Origin: Campylobacterales bacterium
GTDB lineage: Bacteria; Campylobacterota; Campylobacteria; Campylobacterales; QNZT01
Reading direction: 5' to 3'
DNA length: 6,948 nt
NCBI GenBank assembly: GCA_027056215.1
Contig: JALULO010000228.1
Coordinates: 1-6,948, forward strand
The stretch's first letter is position 1; the number at the start of each line of letters is the position of its first letter. Below are positions 1-6,655 of this stretch, one piece after another. The position numbers were made by a program, and so were the translations under genes. The notes beneath the pieces were generated by a model. It did not search any database. It was not told the origin of the DNA and was given only the letters and a program-made list of their open reading frames with translations.

Positions 1-72
1 GGTACAAAAAAACCTACTATTTCTATCACGGACATGCTCTCTTTAAACAGTGCATTTGATGCGTTAAAATGA
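1..72 (+). CDS. fabD: Partial C-terminal end of a probable malonyl-CoA:ACP transacylase (FabD)
   Basis: The first 72 bases read as one open frame of 23 codons ending in TGA at 70-72; the rest of the gene is upstream of the window. The visible residues include PTISITDMLSLNSAFDAL, which resembles the end of FabD proteins: a threonine/serine-rich strand, an aspartate-containing turn, then a short final helix. FabD transfers malonyl groups from CoA to acyl carrier protein at the start of fatty acid synthesis in the cytoplasm. The call is supported by context, since in Campylobacter jejuni fabD lies just before the nucleosidase and PP-loop genes, as here. The catalytic serine and histidine lie outside the window, so the identification rests on a short tail plus gene order. 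The stop codon overlaps the next start codon (ATGA, 69-72). Confidence 0.6.
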   Translation, partial: GTKKPTISITDMLSLNSAFDALK

Positions 73-833
73 TTAAAATAGCACTTGCGCAAATCAGCCC
101 AAAGCTTAGTCGAGAGAACTTTGAAGTGCATGAGAGTATTATCAAAGAGGTTAAGGATATGGCTGATGTTGTGGTTTTTCCTGAACTGTCATTAAATGGC
201 TATATGTTGATGGATTCTGTCTACGAAGATGCTTTTTTACTTGGTGAACTTGGATTATTTGAAGAATTGAGTCAGGATATCGATATTGTTTTGGGTGCAG
301 CGACAAGAGAAGAACATAAAATCTATAATAGTGGGTTATATTTCAGTCGTGGACAATTGCTAAATGTACACCATAAAAATAATTTACCAAACTATGGTAT
401 GTTTCAAGAAGCAAGATTCTTTTTCAAAGGTGAGGGCTTAAAAAACTTTATGACACCTTTTGGTAAAACGATGGTAGCTGTGTGTGAAGATATGTGGAGT
501 ACTAAAGTTATCGATGAGATAGCCAAACAAAAACCCTCTTTTTTATATGTCATAGCAAATTCACCTGCACGTGGATTTAGAGATGCAGATTTAGAAATAG
601 AGACAAAATGGAAACGTATTTTAAGTACAACCGCCATCCTTTCAGGTGCGTATGTGATATTTGTCAATCGTGTCGGTTTTGAAGATGGACTCGGATTTTG
701 GGGTGGGAGTTGTGTTATCAATCCATCTGGTACGATAGAAAAACGTGCCAAACATTTTGAAAAAGATGTACTCATCACGACTCTGGATCACCAAATCTCA
801 TATGTACAAAAATACCTACTTAGATCAAATTAA
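69..833 (+). CDS. Carbon-nitrogen hydrolase (nitrilase superfamily), NAD+ synthetase glutaminase-domain type, stand-alone
   Basis: This 254-residue protein is a complete single-domain nitrilase-fold amidase, predicted cytoplasmic (no signal peptide or membrane segment). The Glu-Lys-Cys triad is visible: Glu39 in FPELSLNGY, Lys103 in HHKNNLPNYGMF and Cys139 in VAVCEDMW; Glu114 fits the second conserved glutamate. A late block, EDGLGFWGGSCVINPSG, is also typical of the superfamily. The K-x-x-LPNY-x-x-F-x-E-x-R-x-F stretch and the CEDMW box resemble the glutaminase domain of glutamine-dependent NAD+ synthetase more than omega-amidases or aliphatic nitrilases. However, the protein ends after the amidase domain, whereas such synthetases are about 540 residues or longer. 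It probably hydrolyses glutamine or another primary amide, but the substrate cannot be read from the sequence. The start overlaps the upstream stop by 4 bp and has no clear Shine-Dalgarno site, which suggests translational coupling to the fabD-like gene. I am sure of the superfamily and much less sure of the subfamily. Confidence 0.88.
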   Translation: MIKIALAQISPKLSRENFEVHESIIKEVKDMADVVVFPELSLNGYMLMDSVYEDAFLLGELGLFEELSQDIDIVLGAATREEHKIYNSGLYFSRGQLLNVHHKNNLPNYGMFQEARFFFKGEGLKNFMTPFGKTMVAVCEDMWSTKVIDEIAKQKPSFLYVIANSPARGFRDADLEIETKWKRILSTTAILSGAYVIFVNRVGFEDGLGFWGGSCVINPSGTIEKRAKHFEKDVLITTLDHQISYVQKYLLRSN

Positions 834-837
834 GGAG
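832..837 (+). promoter_or_regulatory. Shine-Dalgarno site of the nucleosidase gene
   Basis: AAGGAG lies 4 bases before the ATG at 842 and begins within the TAA stop codon (831-833) of the amidase gene. It is the only strong ribosome binding site among the first four genes, so the nucleosidase can probably be initiated independently. It also fixes the start at 842. Confidence 0.8.
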
Positions 838-841
838 TAAC

Positions 842-1528
842 ATGAAAATAGCCATTATGGGTGCTATGCAAGAAGAGATAGAACCCCTTCTTGCCAAAAT
901 AGGAGAGTATGAAAAAGTGCGATATGCCAAAAATGATTATTATCTGGCAAAGTATAAAAACTTTGAACTGGTAATCGCCTATAGTAAAATAGGAAAAGTT
1001 TTTGCAACATTGACTGCAACAACGATGATAGAAAAGTTTGGTGCAAAAAAACTGCTTTTTAGTGGTGTTGCCGGTGCTATCAATCCAGAACTTAAGATCG
1101 GTGACTTGATCGCTGCAACACAACTTTGCCAACATGATTTAGATATCACAGCATTTGGTCATCCTTACGGCTATGTACCAGAGGGCGCGGTTTGCATCAA
1201 AAGTGATACCAACTTACGTAAGATTGCCAAAACGGTTGCAGATGAAAAATCTATAGCTCTTAAAGAGGGAACTATCGCAACAGGCGATCAATTCGTTGCT
1301 GATGTAGCTCGAAAAGAGTGGATCGAAAAGACATTTGATGCAGATGCTTTAGAGATGGAAGGGGCTAGTGTTGCCGTGGTTTGTGATAGTTTAGACGTAC
1401 CGTTTTTTATATTAAGAGCGATCAGTGACAGTGCTGATATGGATGCTGGATTTAACTTTGATACATTTTTAGAGAGTTCTGCAAAACAGAGTGCAGATTT
1501 TATCATAAGTATGTTAGATCATATGTAG
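842..1528 (+). CDS. mtnN: 5'-methylthioadenosine / S-adenosylhomocysteine / aminodeoxyfutalosine nucleosidase
   Basis: This 228-residue protein has the usual length of bacterial MTA/SAH nucleosidases. It cleaves adenine from 5'-methylthioadenosine and S-adenosylhomocysteine in the cytoplasm, clearing SAM by-products and feeding methionine and autoinducer-2 metabolism. In Campylobacterota, enzymes of this family also hydrolyse 6-amino-6-deoxyfutalosine (the MqnB step) in the futalosine route to menaquinone, so this one may do both; that is inference from the clade. The expected signatures are present: N-terminal MGAMQEEIEPL with Glu12, the FSGVAGAI glycine-rich strand around 73-80, ATGDQF at 146-151, ALEMEGASVA with Met172 and Glu173 (ribose binding), and RAISDSAD with Asp196 as the catalytic acid at the purine. 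The gene lies 8 bp after the amidase stop, and its TAG directly abuts the next ATG. Nothing is missing or unusual. Confidence 0.95.
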   Translation: MKIAIMGAMQEEIEPLLAKIGEYEKVRYAKNDYYLAKYKNFELVIAYSKIGKVFATLTATTMIEKFGAKKLLFSGVAGAINPELKIGDLIAATQLCQHDLDITAFGHPYGYVPEGAVCIKSDTNLRKIAKTVADEKSIALKEGTIATGDQFVADVARKEWIEKTFDADALEMEGASVAVVCDSLDVPFFILRAISDSADMDAGFNFDTFLESSAKQSADFIISMLDHM

Positions 1529-2287
1529 ATGATAGAGATTAGTAAAAAATTACTCAAAATCGTAGGTAAAACAAATTTCAAATACGATCTCATAGGTGAG
1601 GGTGATAGAGTACTTGTAGGTTTGAGTGGAGGTAAAGATTCTCTCATGCTCGCACACATCCTCAATCACCGTAAACGTGTTACCCCTTTTAAGTTTGATT
1701 TTTTAGCTGTAACGATTGATTATGGTATGGGAGAAGATTTTACGCAACTTATCGCACACTGCAAAGCACATGAGATACCCCATGAAATCATCAAAACAGA
1801 TATCTATGAAACAGCACAGGAAAAGATTCGAGAAAACTCCTCTTTTTGTTCTTTTTTTTCCCGCATGAGGCGTGGTGCACTCTACCGCGTTGCACAGGAA
1901 AAAGGGTTTGAAAAAGTTGCACTCGGACATCACTTAGACGATGCCGCTGAGAGTTTTTTTATGAACTTTCTTTATAATGGAGCCTTGCGTTCTATGCCTC
2001 CTATCTATAGAGCGGGCAATGGCTTACTGGTCATACGACCTTTGATCATGGTGCGTGAACGCCAACTCATCGATGCAGCAGCCCAAAATAACCTACCCTT
2101 GATCGGTGATGAAGCATGCCCAGCGATGCAATTTGAAGTCAAAATGCCTCACGCCAGAGCTAAAACTAAAGCATTGCTACATACATTGGAAGAGGAGAAC
2201 AACAAACTCTTCGTATCTCTCAAGGCCGCTTTTGAACATATCCATGAAAGTACTTTCTTGGATGCTGAAAAGTTGAATAGAAAATAA
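1529..2287 (+). CDS. ttcA: TtcA-like PP-loop ATPase, probable tRNA 2-thiocytidine synthetase homologue
   Basis: This 252-residue protein belongs to the PP-loop (N-type) ATP pyrophosphatase group that adenylates and thiolates tRNA. TtcA makes 2-thiocytidine at tRNA position 32. The PP-loop is SGGKDS at 33-38. SRMRRGALY at 111-119, GHHLDDAAESFFMNF at 133-147, the MPP at 156-158 and VIRPL..VRERQL at 168-180 match the TtcA pattern. The key deviation is that the CxxC which helps bind the [4Fe-4S] cluster in E. coli TtcA reads C-S-F-F here (Cys107, Phe110). Only three cysteines exist in the whole protein: Cys78, Cys107 and Cys197 (in DEACPAM). It is also shorter than the E. coli protein (about 311 residues). 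The start abuts the upstream stop with no spacer and no good ribosome binding site, implying coupling. Family assignment is firm; the exact modification made is inferred. Confidence 0.85.
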   Translation: MIEISKKLLKIVGKTNFKYDLIGEGDRVLVGLSGGKDSLMLAHILNHRKRVTPFKFDFLAVTIDYGMGEDFTQLIAHCKAHEIPHEIIKTDIYETAQEKIRENSSFCSFFSRMRRGALYRVAQEKGFEKVALGHHLDDAAESFFMNFLYNGALRSMPPIYRAGNGLLVIRPLIMVRERQLIDAAAQNNLPLIGDEACPAMQFEVKMPHARAKTKALLHTLEEENNKLFVSLKAAFEHIHESTFLDAEKLNRK

Positions 2288-2312
2288 AAAATTTAAAAGA
2301 TGTAACTTAACA

Positions 2313-5300
2313 ATGGCAAGAAAAGTATATGGCACTACACTTTGGGGTGCAGAGTTTTTAAGAGCTATCGCAAGAGAGACGGATTCAGGTAGGCTTGGTC
2401 GGGGTAAAAGTTATGCAAATACAGGGAAAGTGTATGATGTATCTTTGCAAGAACAGGTAATCTCTGCAAAAGTTGCAGGAAATTATGAGCCATACTATGA
2501 AACCAGTTTGATATTTAGACCCTTTGCAAAAGGAGATAAAAAGTTTATACTAGACCATATCGATGAAAATCCTTTGCTTTTGGCTGATATCATAAATGCA
2601 AAACTTTCCCCTAAATTACTGGCGTTTTTGCAAGCCAATGAGATTGATCTTTTTAGCGGTTTTGATATGAGTTGTTCATGCCCTGATTTTTATGGAAGTT
2701 ATGCTTGTAAACATATCGCTGGGCTTTACTTCATACTTGTCAATGAGATAGATAAAAATCCCTTTATCCTCTTCTCTCTAAGAGGATTAGATCTTGTGAA
2801 GCATTATAAAATCGAGAAAGATTTAAAAGTACCATATCCCTTGCAGATTGTATATCATGATAAGCGTGGACAGGATGTGTCTGATGACTTTACCCTTTTG
2901 CAACTTACCAATCAAAAAGATTTTATACTCTCACTACTAGAGCCAAATCCTCCATTTGCATCTGTGGACTATAAAGAGGTGCTTGAAGAGTTTTATAAAA
3001 AAGTTGCAAAAGAGCTTCCTTTGGTTGTCTCTGTCGTACGAGATGAAGATATTCCAAAGTGCCAAAGAGTTTTGCAAGAGGCGAAGATAGAGTTAGAGAT
3101 TTCAGAGGATTTGAGTGAGGCTTCATTTGCCATCACTTCGTCTTTATTTTTATCGGATGAAGTCATTTCACTGTTTACTCCTTATTTGCAAAACCATAAA
3201 AAAGAGACTATAACGATAACACCGAGCAAATTTTTTACGCTTTTTCTTTCGTTTGAGGATGCGCAGGGGAGTGATGCATACCGCTACCTTTTTTATCTCT
3301 ACAGAGTTAGTTATATTTTTTTACAAAATAGTGCTTTTGTTCCCTCTGTATATGAGTCAGAAAAAGATTTGCAAATATTTTATAAACCACTTTTTTCTTT
3401 GGAAATAATCAAACAGCAGATTAAGTATCTGACAAATATAGCTCCCAAAATTGTTCTTTTTAATAAGAAAAAGCTCACAAAAAAATCTCAGACCGAGTTA
3501 CTTTTATCGGTCGTTTTGAGTGACTTTGTGCCTAATCTAAACTTCATGCATAAAAAACAGAAGAACAATCCGCCTAAAATATCATATACCTTTTTTCATG
3601 CTAAAAAATACAAAGTTTCTAACTTTGAAGACACCCATCTCTCTCTTGCTATCAAAAACTATTTTGCGATTTTTGATATCATAAAAAGTGATTATGGATA
3701 TAAACTCTTTATAGATAAAAAAGACAAAGACTACACGCTCAAACTTTATGTACAAGCCCTAAAGAGTCAAAAAGAGTATCCTCTTTTAAAGAGTTTACAA
3801 CATTTTGAAAAGATGCAAATCGTACAATTTATCTCATTTTTACAAACTTTTCTGCCTGAAATAGTGAGACTTTTAGCGCATGATCATGTAGTACTTTGTA
3901 AAGATCGCCTAGAAGAGTTTCTTTTAAAAACAGCAACAATCATCTCAAATCTTGGGGTTGGCGTTGTTTTGCCTAAAGAGTTGAAAAACCTTTTAAAACC
4001 TAAACTTACCTTGAAAGTCAAAAACAGCTCAAAAAGTTTAAAATCATTTTTTACACTTGATGGTATGTTGGAGTATGATTGGCAGTTAGCAATCGGCGAT
4101 GAGCTTATAACTGTCAAGGAGTTTGAACAACTGCTTCAAAGTGGCAGAGAACTTATAGCCTTTAAAGATAACTTTATCGTTATAAGTGCACAAGAAGCAA
4201 AGGCTCTATTTGCCCAGATAAATCGTAAAACCAAGCTTAATAAATTTGATATCTTACAGGCAAAACTAAGTGGTGAAGCGGAGTTTGATATCGATCTGGA
4301 GAACTTTTTTGACCAAATGTTAAACATAGAGAAAGTCGATCCTCCCAAGAGTTTACAAGCAAATCTGAGAGTTTATCAGCAGAGAGGTTTTGAGTGGAAT
4401 ATCAACAATCTTTTAAATGGATTTGGTACTATTTTAGCAGATGATATGGGGCTTGGAAAAACGATTCAAACTATCGCTACACTGCTTTATCTTATCGAAA
4501 ATGGATATATCAAAAATCGTATCGTCGTTATCGTTCCCACTTCGCTTTTGAGTAACTGGGAAAAAGAGTTAGAGAAGTTTGCACCATCTCTTAGTTTTTT
4601 CTCCTATTATGGAGTAAATAGAGAGATACAACAGAGTGATATCCTTTTGACAAGCTACGATATAGCAAGAAGAGACAGCGAAAAACTCAAAAAACTCAAA
4701 ATTGACTGTTTGATTATAGATGAGGCACAAAAAATCAAAAATGCAGATACAGCTATCTCAAAAAGTGTTAAATCATTTAAAGCAAAGTATAAAATAGCAC
4801 TCAGCGGTACACCAGTAGAGAACAATTTGAGCGAATTGTGGAGTATATTTGATTTTGCTCTGCCAAAATACCTCAAATCTCTTAAAGAGTTTGTCAAAAA
4901 CTATGCACAAGCTATAGAGATAAACAAAGATAGACAAAAGATAGAAAAACTCAAGCAGATAACTGCACCGTTTATGTTAAGACGGTTGAAAACTGACAAA
5001 GCTATCATCGATGATTTGCCTGAAAAAATTGTCATCGATGAGTATGCAACCATGACAAAAGAACAAGCAAGTCTCTATCAAAGTGTTGTGGATGATAGCT
5101 TAAAAGAGATGGATGAATCAAATGCAAAAGGACTGATATTTAAACTCATCATCTCTCTCAAACAGATCTGTAATCACCCTAGAAACTTTGATAAAAAAAG
5201 TCCTCCAAATAATGAACTTTCAGGGAAAACACAACTTTTGATGACACTGCTTGAAAATATCTTGCAAAAAGATGAAAAGGTACTTATATTTACCCAATAC

Positions 5301-5738
5301 GTCGAGATGGGAGACATTCTAGCAGAGCTTATTCAAAAAGAGTTGTTTACTGTGCCGCTTTATCTCAAAGGTGGTATGAGCAAAAAAAGCAGAGAAGAGA
5401 CAGTAGAAAAATTCCATACCGACAACAGATACAAAGTCTTCATCCTATCCCTGAAAGCTGGAGGAACAGGGCTTAACCTCACCGCTGCAAACCATGTCAT
5501 ACACTACGATCTATGGTTTAATCCGGCAGTAGAAAACCAAGCTACTGACAGAGCTTTTCGCATAGGTCAGACCAAAAAAGTAACTGTTCACAGATTTATC
5601 ACCAAAAACAGTTTTGAAGAGAAGATAGACAAGATGATACAAGCCAAAAAAGAGCTTAGCGATTTGAGCGTAAGCATAGGAGAGAGTTGGCTCAAAGATA
5701 TGGATGTTGAAGCGTTAAAAAGTGTTTTTAGAGGGTAA
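2313..5738 (+). CDS. SWIM zinc-finger SNF2-family ATPase / helicase-like protein
   Basis: This 1141-residue cytoplasmic protein combines an N-terminal zinc finger with a C-terminal SNF2 motor. The SWIM motif is C-x-C-x8-C-x-H at Cys121, Cys123, Cys132 and His134. Residues about 150-670 are a poorly conserved, lysine-rich region at the place of the bacterial SNF2-associated domain. The motor starts at LRVYQQRGFEW (about 685) and shows Walker A DMGLGKT (711-717, Lys716), DEAQ box (803-806), SGTP (831-834), a second RecA lobe opening near LIFTQY (about 990), GGTGLNL (about 1050-1056) and motif VI QATDRAFRIGQ (1076-1086). Such proteins use ATP to translocate on double-stranded DNA and remodel bound proteins; RapA, which frees RNA polymerase, is a distant relative. 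The role of the SWIM type in bacteria is not established. No in-frame start lies between the ATG and an upstream stop at 2274, so the start is fixed although its ribosome binding site is weak (AAAAGA near 2295-2300). It lies 25 bp after the TtcA-like gene and is probably co-transcribed. Confidence 0.93.
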   Translation: MARKVYGTTLWGAEFLRAIARETDSGRLGRGKSYANTGKVYDVSLQEQVISAKVAGNYEPYYETSLIFRPFAKGDKKFILDHIDENPLLLADIINAKLSPKLLAFLQANEIDLFSGFDMSCSCPDFYGSYACKHIAGLYFILVNEIDKNPFILFSLRGLDLVKHYKIEKDLKVPYPLQIVYHDKRGQDVSDDFTLLQLTNQKDFILSLLEPNPPFASVDYKEVLEEFYKKVAKELPLVVSVVRDEDIPKCQRVLQEAKIELEISEDLSEASFAITSSLFLSDEVISLFTPYLQNHKKETITITPSKFFTLFLSFEDAQGSDAYRYLFYLYRVSYIFLQNSAFVPSVYESEKDLQIFYKPLFSLEIIKQQIKYLTNIAPKIVLFNKKKLTKKSQTELLLSVVLSDFVPNLNFMHKKQKNNPPKISYTFFHAKKYKVSNFEDTHLSLAIKNYFAIFDIIKSDYGYKLFIDKKDKDYTLKLYVQALKSQKEYPLLKSLQHFEKMQIVQFISFLQTFLPEIVRLLAHDHVVLCKDRLEEFLLKTATIISNLGVGVVLPKELKNLLKPKLTLKVKNSSKSLKSFFTLDGMLEYDWQLAIGDELITVKEFEQLLQSGRELIAFKDNFIVISAQEAKALFAQINRKTKLNKFDILQAKLSGEAEFDIDLENFFDQMLNIEKVDPPKSLQANLRVYQQRGFEWNINNLLNGFGTILADDMGLGKTIQTIATLLYLIENGYIKNRIVVIVPTSLLSNWEKELEKFAPSLSFFSYYGVNREIQQSDILLTSYDIARRDSEKLKKLKIDCLIIDEAQKIKNADTAISKSVKSFKAKYKIALSGTPVENNLSELWSIFDFALPKYLKSLKEFVKNYAQAIEINKDRQKIEKLKQITAPFMLRRLKTDKAIIDDLPEKIVIDEYATMTKEQASLYQSVVDDSLKEMDESNAKGLIFKLIISLKQICNHPRNFDKKSPPNNELSGKTQLLMTLLENILQKDEKVLIFTQYVEMGDILAELIQKELFTVPLYLKGGMSKKSREETVEKFHTDNRYKVFILSLKAGGTGLNLTAANHVIHYDLWFNPAVENQATDRAFRIGQTKKVTVHRFITKNSFEEKIDKMIQAKKELSDLSVSIGESWLKDMDVEALKSVFRG

Positions 5739-5795
5739 CTTAGGAGTAGTTGTTTTAAATTTATTACAAACTTTCTATGTGGGAGTAAAGCTCTG

Positions 5796-5842
5796 ACGTA
5801 ATCTTTTTTAGATCCTCGCTCATGCTACGTAATCTAAGATTA
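5796..5842. promoter_or_regulatory. Candidate operator: repeated 9-mer plus palindrome
   Basis: ACGTAATCT occurs at 5796-5804 and again, on the same strand, at 5827-5835. The offset of 31 bp is close to three helical turns, so the copies would face the same side of the DNA. The second copy runs into a perfect palindrome, TAATCT-A-AGATTA, at 5830-5842. The first copy has a looser inverted partner (ATCT at 5801-5804, AGAT at 5810-5813). The palindrome overlaps where the -35 region would lie for the -10 candidate at 5855-5860. The bases are seen directly; a regulator binding there is inference. Confidence 0.35.
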
Positions 5843-5854
5843 ATTTATATAGAG

Positions 5855-5860
5855 TAGAAT
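5855..5860 (+). promoter_or_regulatory. Candidate -10 element of the lipoprotein gene
   Basis: TAGAAT matches the sigma-70 -10 consensus at five of six positions and lies 27 bases before the ATG at 5888. No good -35 hexamer is seen 16-18 bp upstream, which is common in Campylobacterota, where the -35 box is weak. The surroundings are very AT-rich, so other TATA-like hexamers nearby are possible. A promoter is needed here because the gene is 149 bp from the one before it. Confidence 0.35.
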
Positions 5861-5876
5861 ATATTAAATATATTTT

Positions 5877-5882
5877 AAAGGA
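5877..5882 (+). promoter_or_regulatory. Shine-Dalgarno site of the lipoprotein gene
   Basis: AAAGGA ends 5 bases before the ATG at 5888. This standard spacing supports that start, which is also the one that gives a complete lipoprotein signal peptide. Confidence 0.75.
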
Positions 5883-5887
5883 TCAAT

Positions 5888-6616
5888 ATGAAAAGAAGGA
5901 TATTATCTCTTACCTTTGTAAGTACAGTAGCATTATTTACACTGGGATGTGGGGGAAGCAGTAAATCACCAAGTGCAAATGAAGTTACGATAAAGTTTAA
6001 AAAGAGTGGAACATATGATCTACGTCAATATTTGATGATTCCAGAAGCCAAAACAAATAACTATGTAAATAAATCATATAGTAACAGCAAAGGCAAAAAA
6101 GAGTACAAAAATACACCAGACAGTGAAACATATCCTTATGTAACAATGCAATATAATGGCAATATTGTAAAAGAATTCAGAGAAAAATCTCTTGATACTA
6201 CGTATAAAATTTTAGCGGATCGTATCAACGCAACAGATGCAGAAGATAATGCGACAGATGATATTGCAAGATTTGCTGATAAAGGTGACTATATTCTCAA
6301 AAGAGTTACGAAAAGTGCGCAAAAGAACTATGAATCACTTTGGAAGGTAAATGCACATTTCGCATCAAAAAAAGTGACTAATAAAGTCTATAATGATGTA
6401 CTTGAAATCATATCTACTTATAAAGATGAATCTACAGCGATAGTAAGTAAAAATAATGTTACATCGGTAGATAAGGGTGAAAATAAAGTATATCTTGCAA
6501 AAGGTATCGGTTTAATACTAGAAATAGATGAAGATTGTTCTGAAACCAAAATAGATAATACTTCAGTTAAAAAAGAATGTACAAAAGATATCGAAGAAAT
6601 AACAACTATCAATTAA
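5888..6616 (+). CDS. Secreted lipoprotein of unknown function
   Basis: This 242-residue protein starts with a lipoprotein signal peptide: MKRR, a hydrophobic core at about 5-19, and a TLGC lipobox with Cys21 as the acylated residue, followed by a glycine/serine-rich linker (GGSSKSPS). There is no Asp at +2 after the cysteine (Gly22), so in a Gram-negative cell the outer membrane is the likely destination. The mature part (about 222 residues) is hydrophilic, rich in Lys, Asn, Asp and Thr, with no further membrane segment. Two more cysteines, Cys217 and Cys231, could form a disulfide in the periplasm. A YLAKGIGLIL stretch (202-211) resembles a beta-strand motif I have seen near the ends of other secreted lipoproteins, but this does not name a family. 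I do not recognise a domain. It has its own promoter region and is convergent with the next gene, so the neighbourhood gives no functional hint. Confidence 0.85.
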   Translation: MKRRILSLTFVSTVALFTLGCGGSSKSPSANEVTIKFKKSGTYDLRQYLMIPEAKTNNYVNKSYSNSKGKKEYKNTPDSETYPYVTMQYNGNIVKEFREKSLDTTYKILADRINATDAEDNATDDIARFADKGDYILKRVTKSAQKNYESLWKVNAHFASKKVTNKVYNDVLEIISTYKDESTAIVSKNNVTSVDKGENKVYLAKGIGLILEIDEDCSETKIDNTSVKKECTKDIEEITTIN

Positions 6617-6621
6617 TACGA

Positions 6622-6655
6622 TTGTAGCCTGTGATTGTTAACCGACAGGCTACAA
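6622..6655. terminator. Hairpin between convergent genes, possible bidirectional terminator
   Basis: TTGTAGCCTGT at 6622-6632 and ACAGGCTACAA at 6645-6655 form a perfect 11-bp stem with a 12-base loop. The hairpin begins 6 bases after the lipoprotein stop codon. The stop codon of the opposite-strand gene (6650-6652) lies inside its right arm. Neither strand has a long T run right after the stem, so this is not a textbook intrinsic terminator. Its position between two converging genes still makes transcription termination or 3'-end protection the best guess. Confidence 0.6.

Noticed and set aside
404..778. A minus-strand open frame of 124 codons inside the amidase gene
   Set aside because: It lies fully opposite a conserved enzyme gene with an intact triad, has no ribosome binding site that stands out and no recognisable protein features; it is a shadow frame, as are the other antisense frames inside the nucleosidase, TtcA-like and SNF2 genes.
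69..833. The amidase as an omega-amidase working with the nucleosidase in methionine salvage
   Set aside because: The neighbourhood is suggestive, but the region around the catalytic lysine (KNNLPNYGMFQEARFF) resembles NAD+ synthetase glutaminase domains rather than Nit2-type omega-amidases, and no other salvage gene is present.
1852..1859. The 8-T run in the TtcA-like gene as a programmed frameshift or sequencing indel
   Set aside because: The reading frame is continuous across it and the conserved SRMRRG motif follows immediately in frame, so no shift is needed.
1529..2287. The PP-loop gene could be the synthetase half of a split NAD+ synthetase whose glutaminase is the amidase upstream
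   Set aside because: Both NadE and this protein have an SGG-x-DS loop, but GHHLDDAAESFFMNF, SRMRRGALY and VIRPL..VRERQL follow the TtcA pattern, not NadE, and the nucleosidase gene separates the two.
2313..5738. The SNF2 gene as part of a DISARM-like or other antiphage system
   Set aside because: No partner genes are seen on either side; the upstream neighbours are housekeeping genes and the downstream gene is a separately controlled lipoprotein.
5739..5795. An intrinsic terminator directly after the SNF2 gene
   Set aside because: I looked for a GC-rich stem followed by a T run and found only 3-4 bp pairings such as GAG/CTC around 5783-5793; none is convincing.
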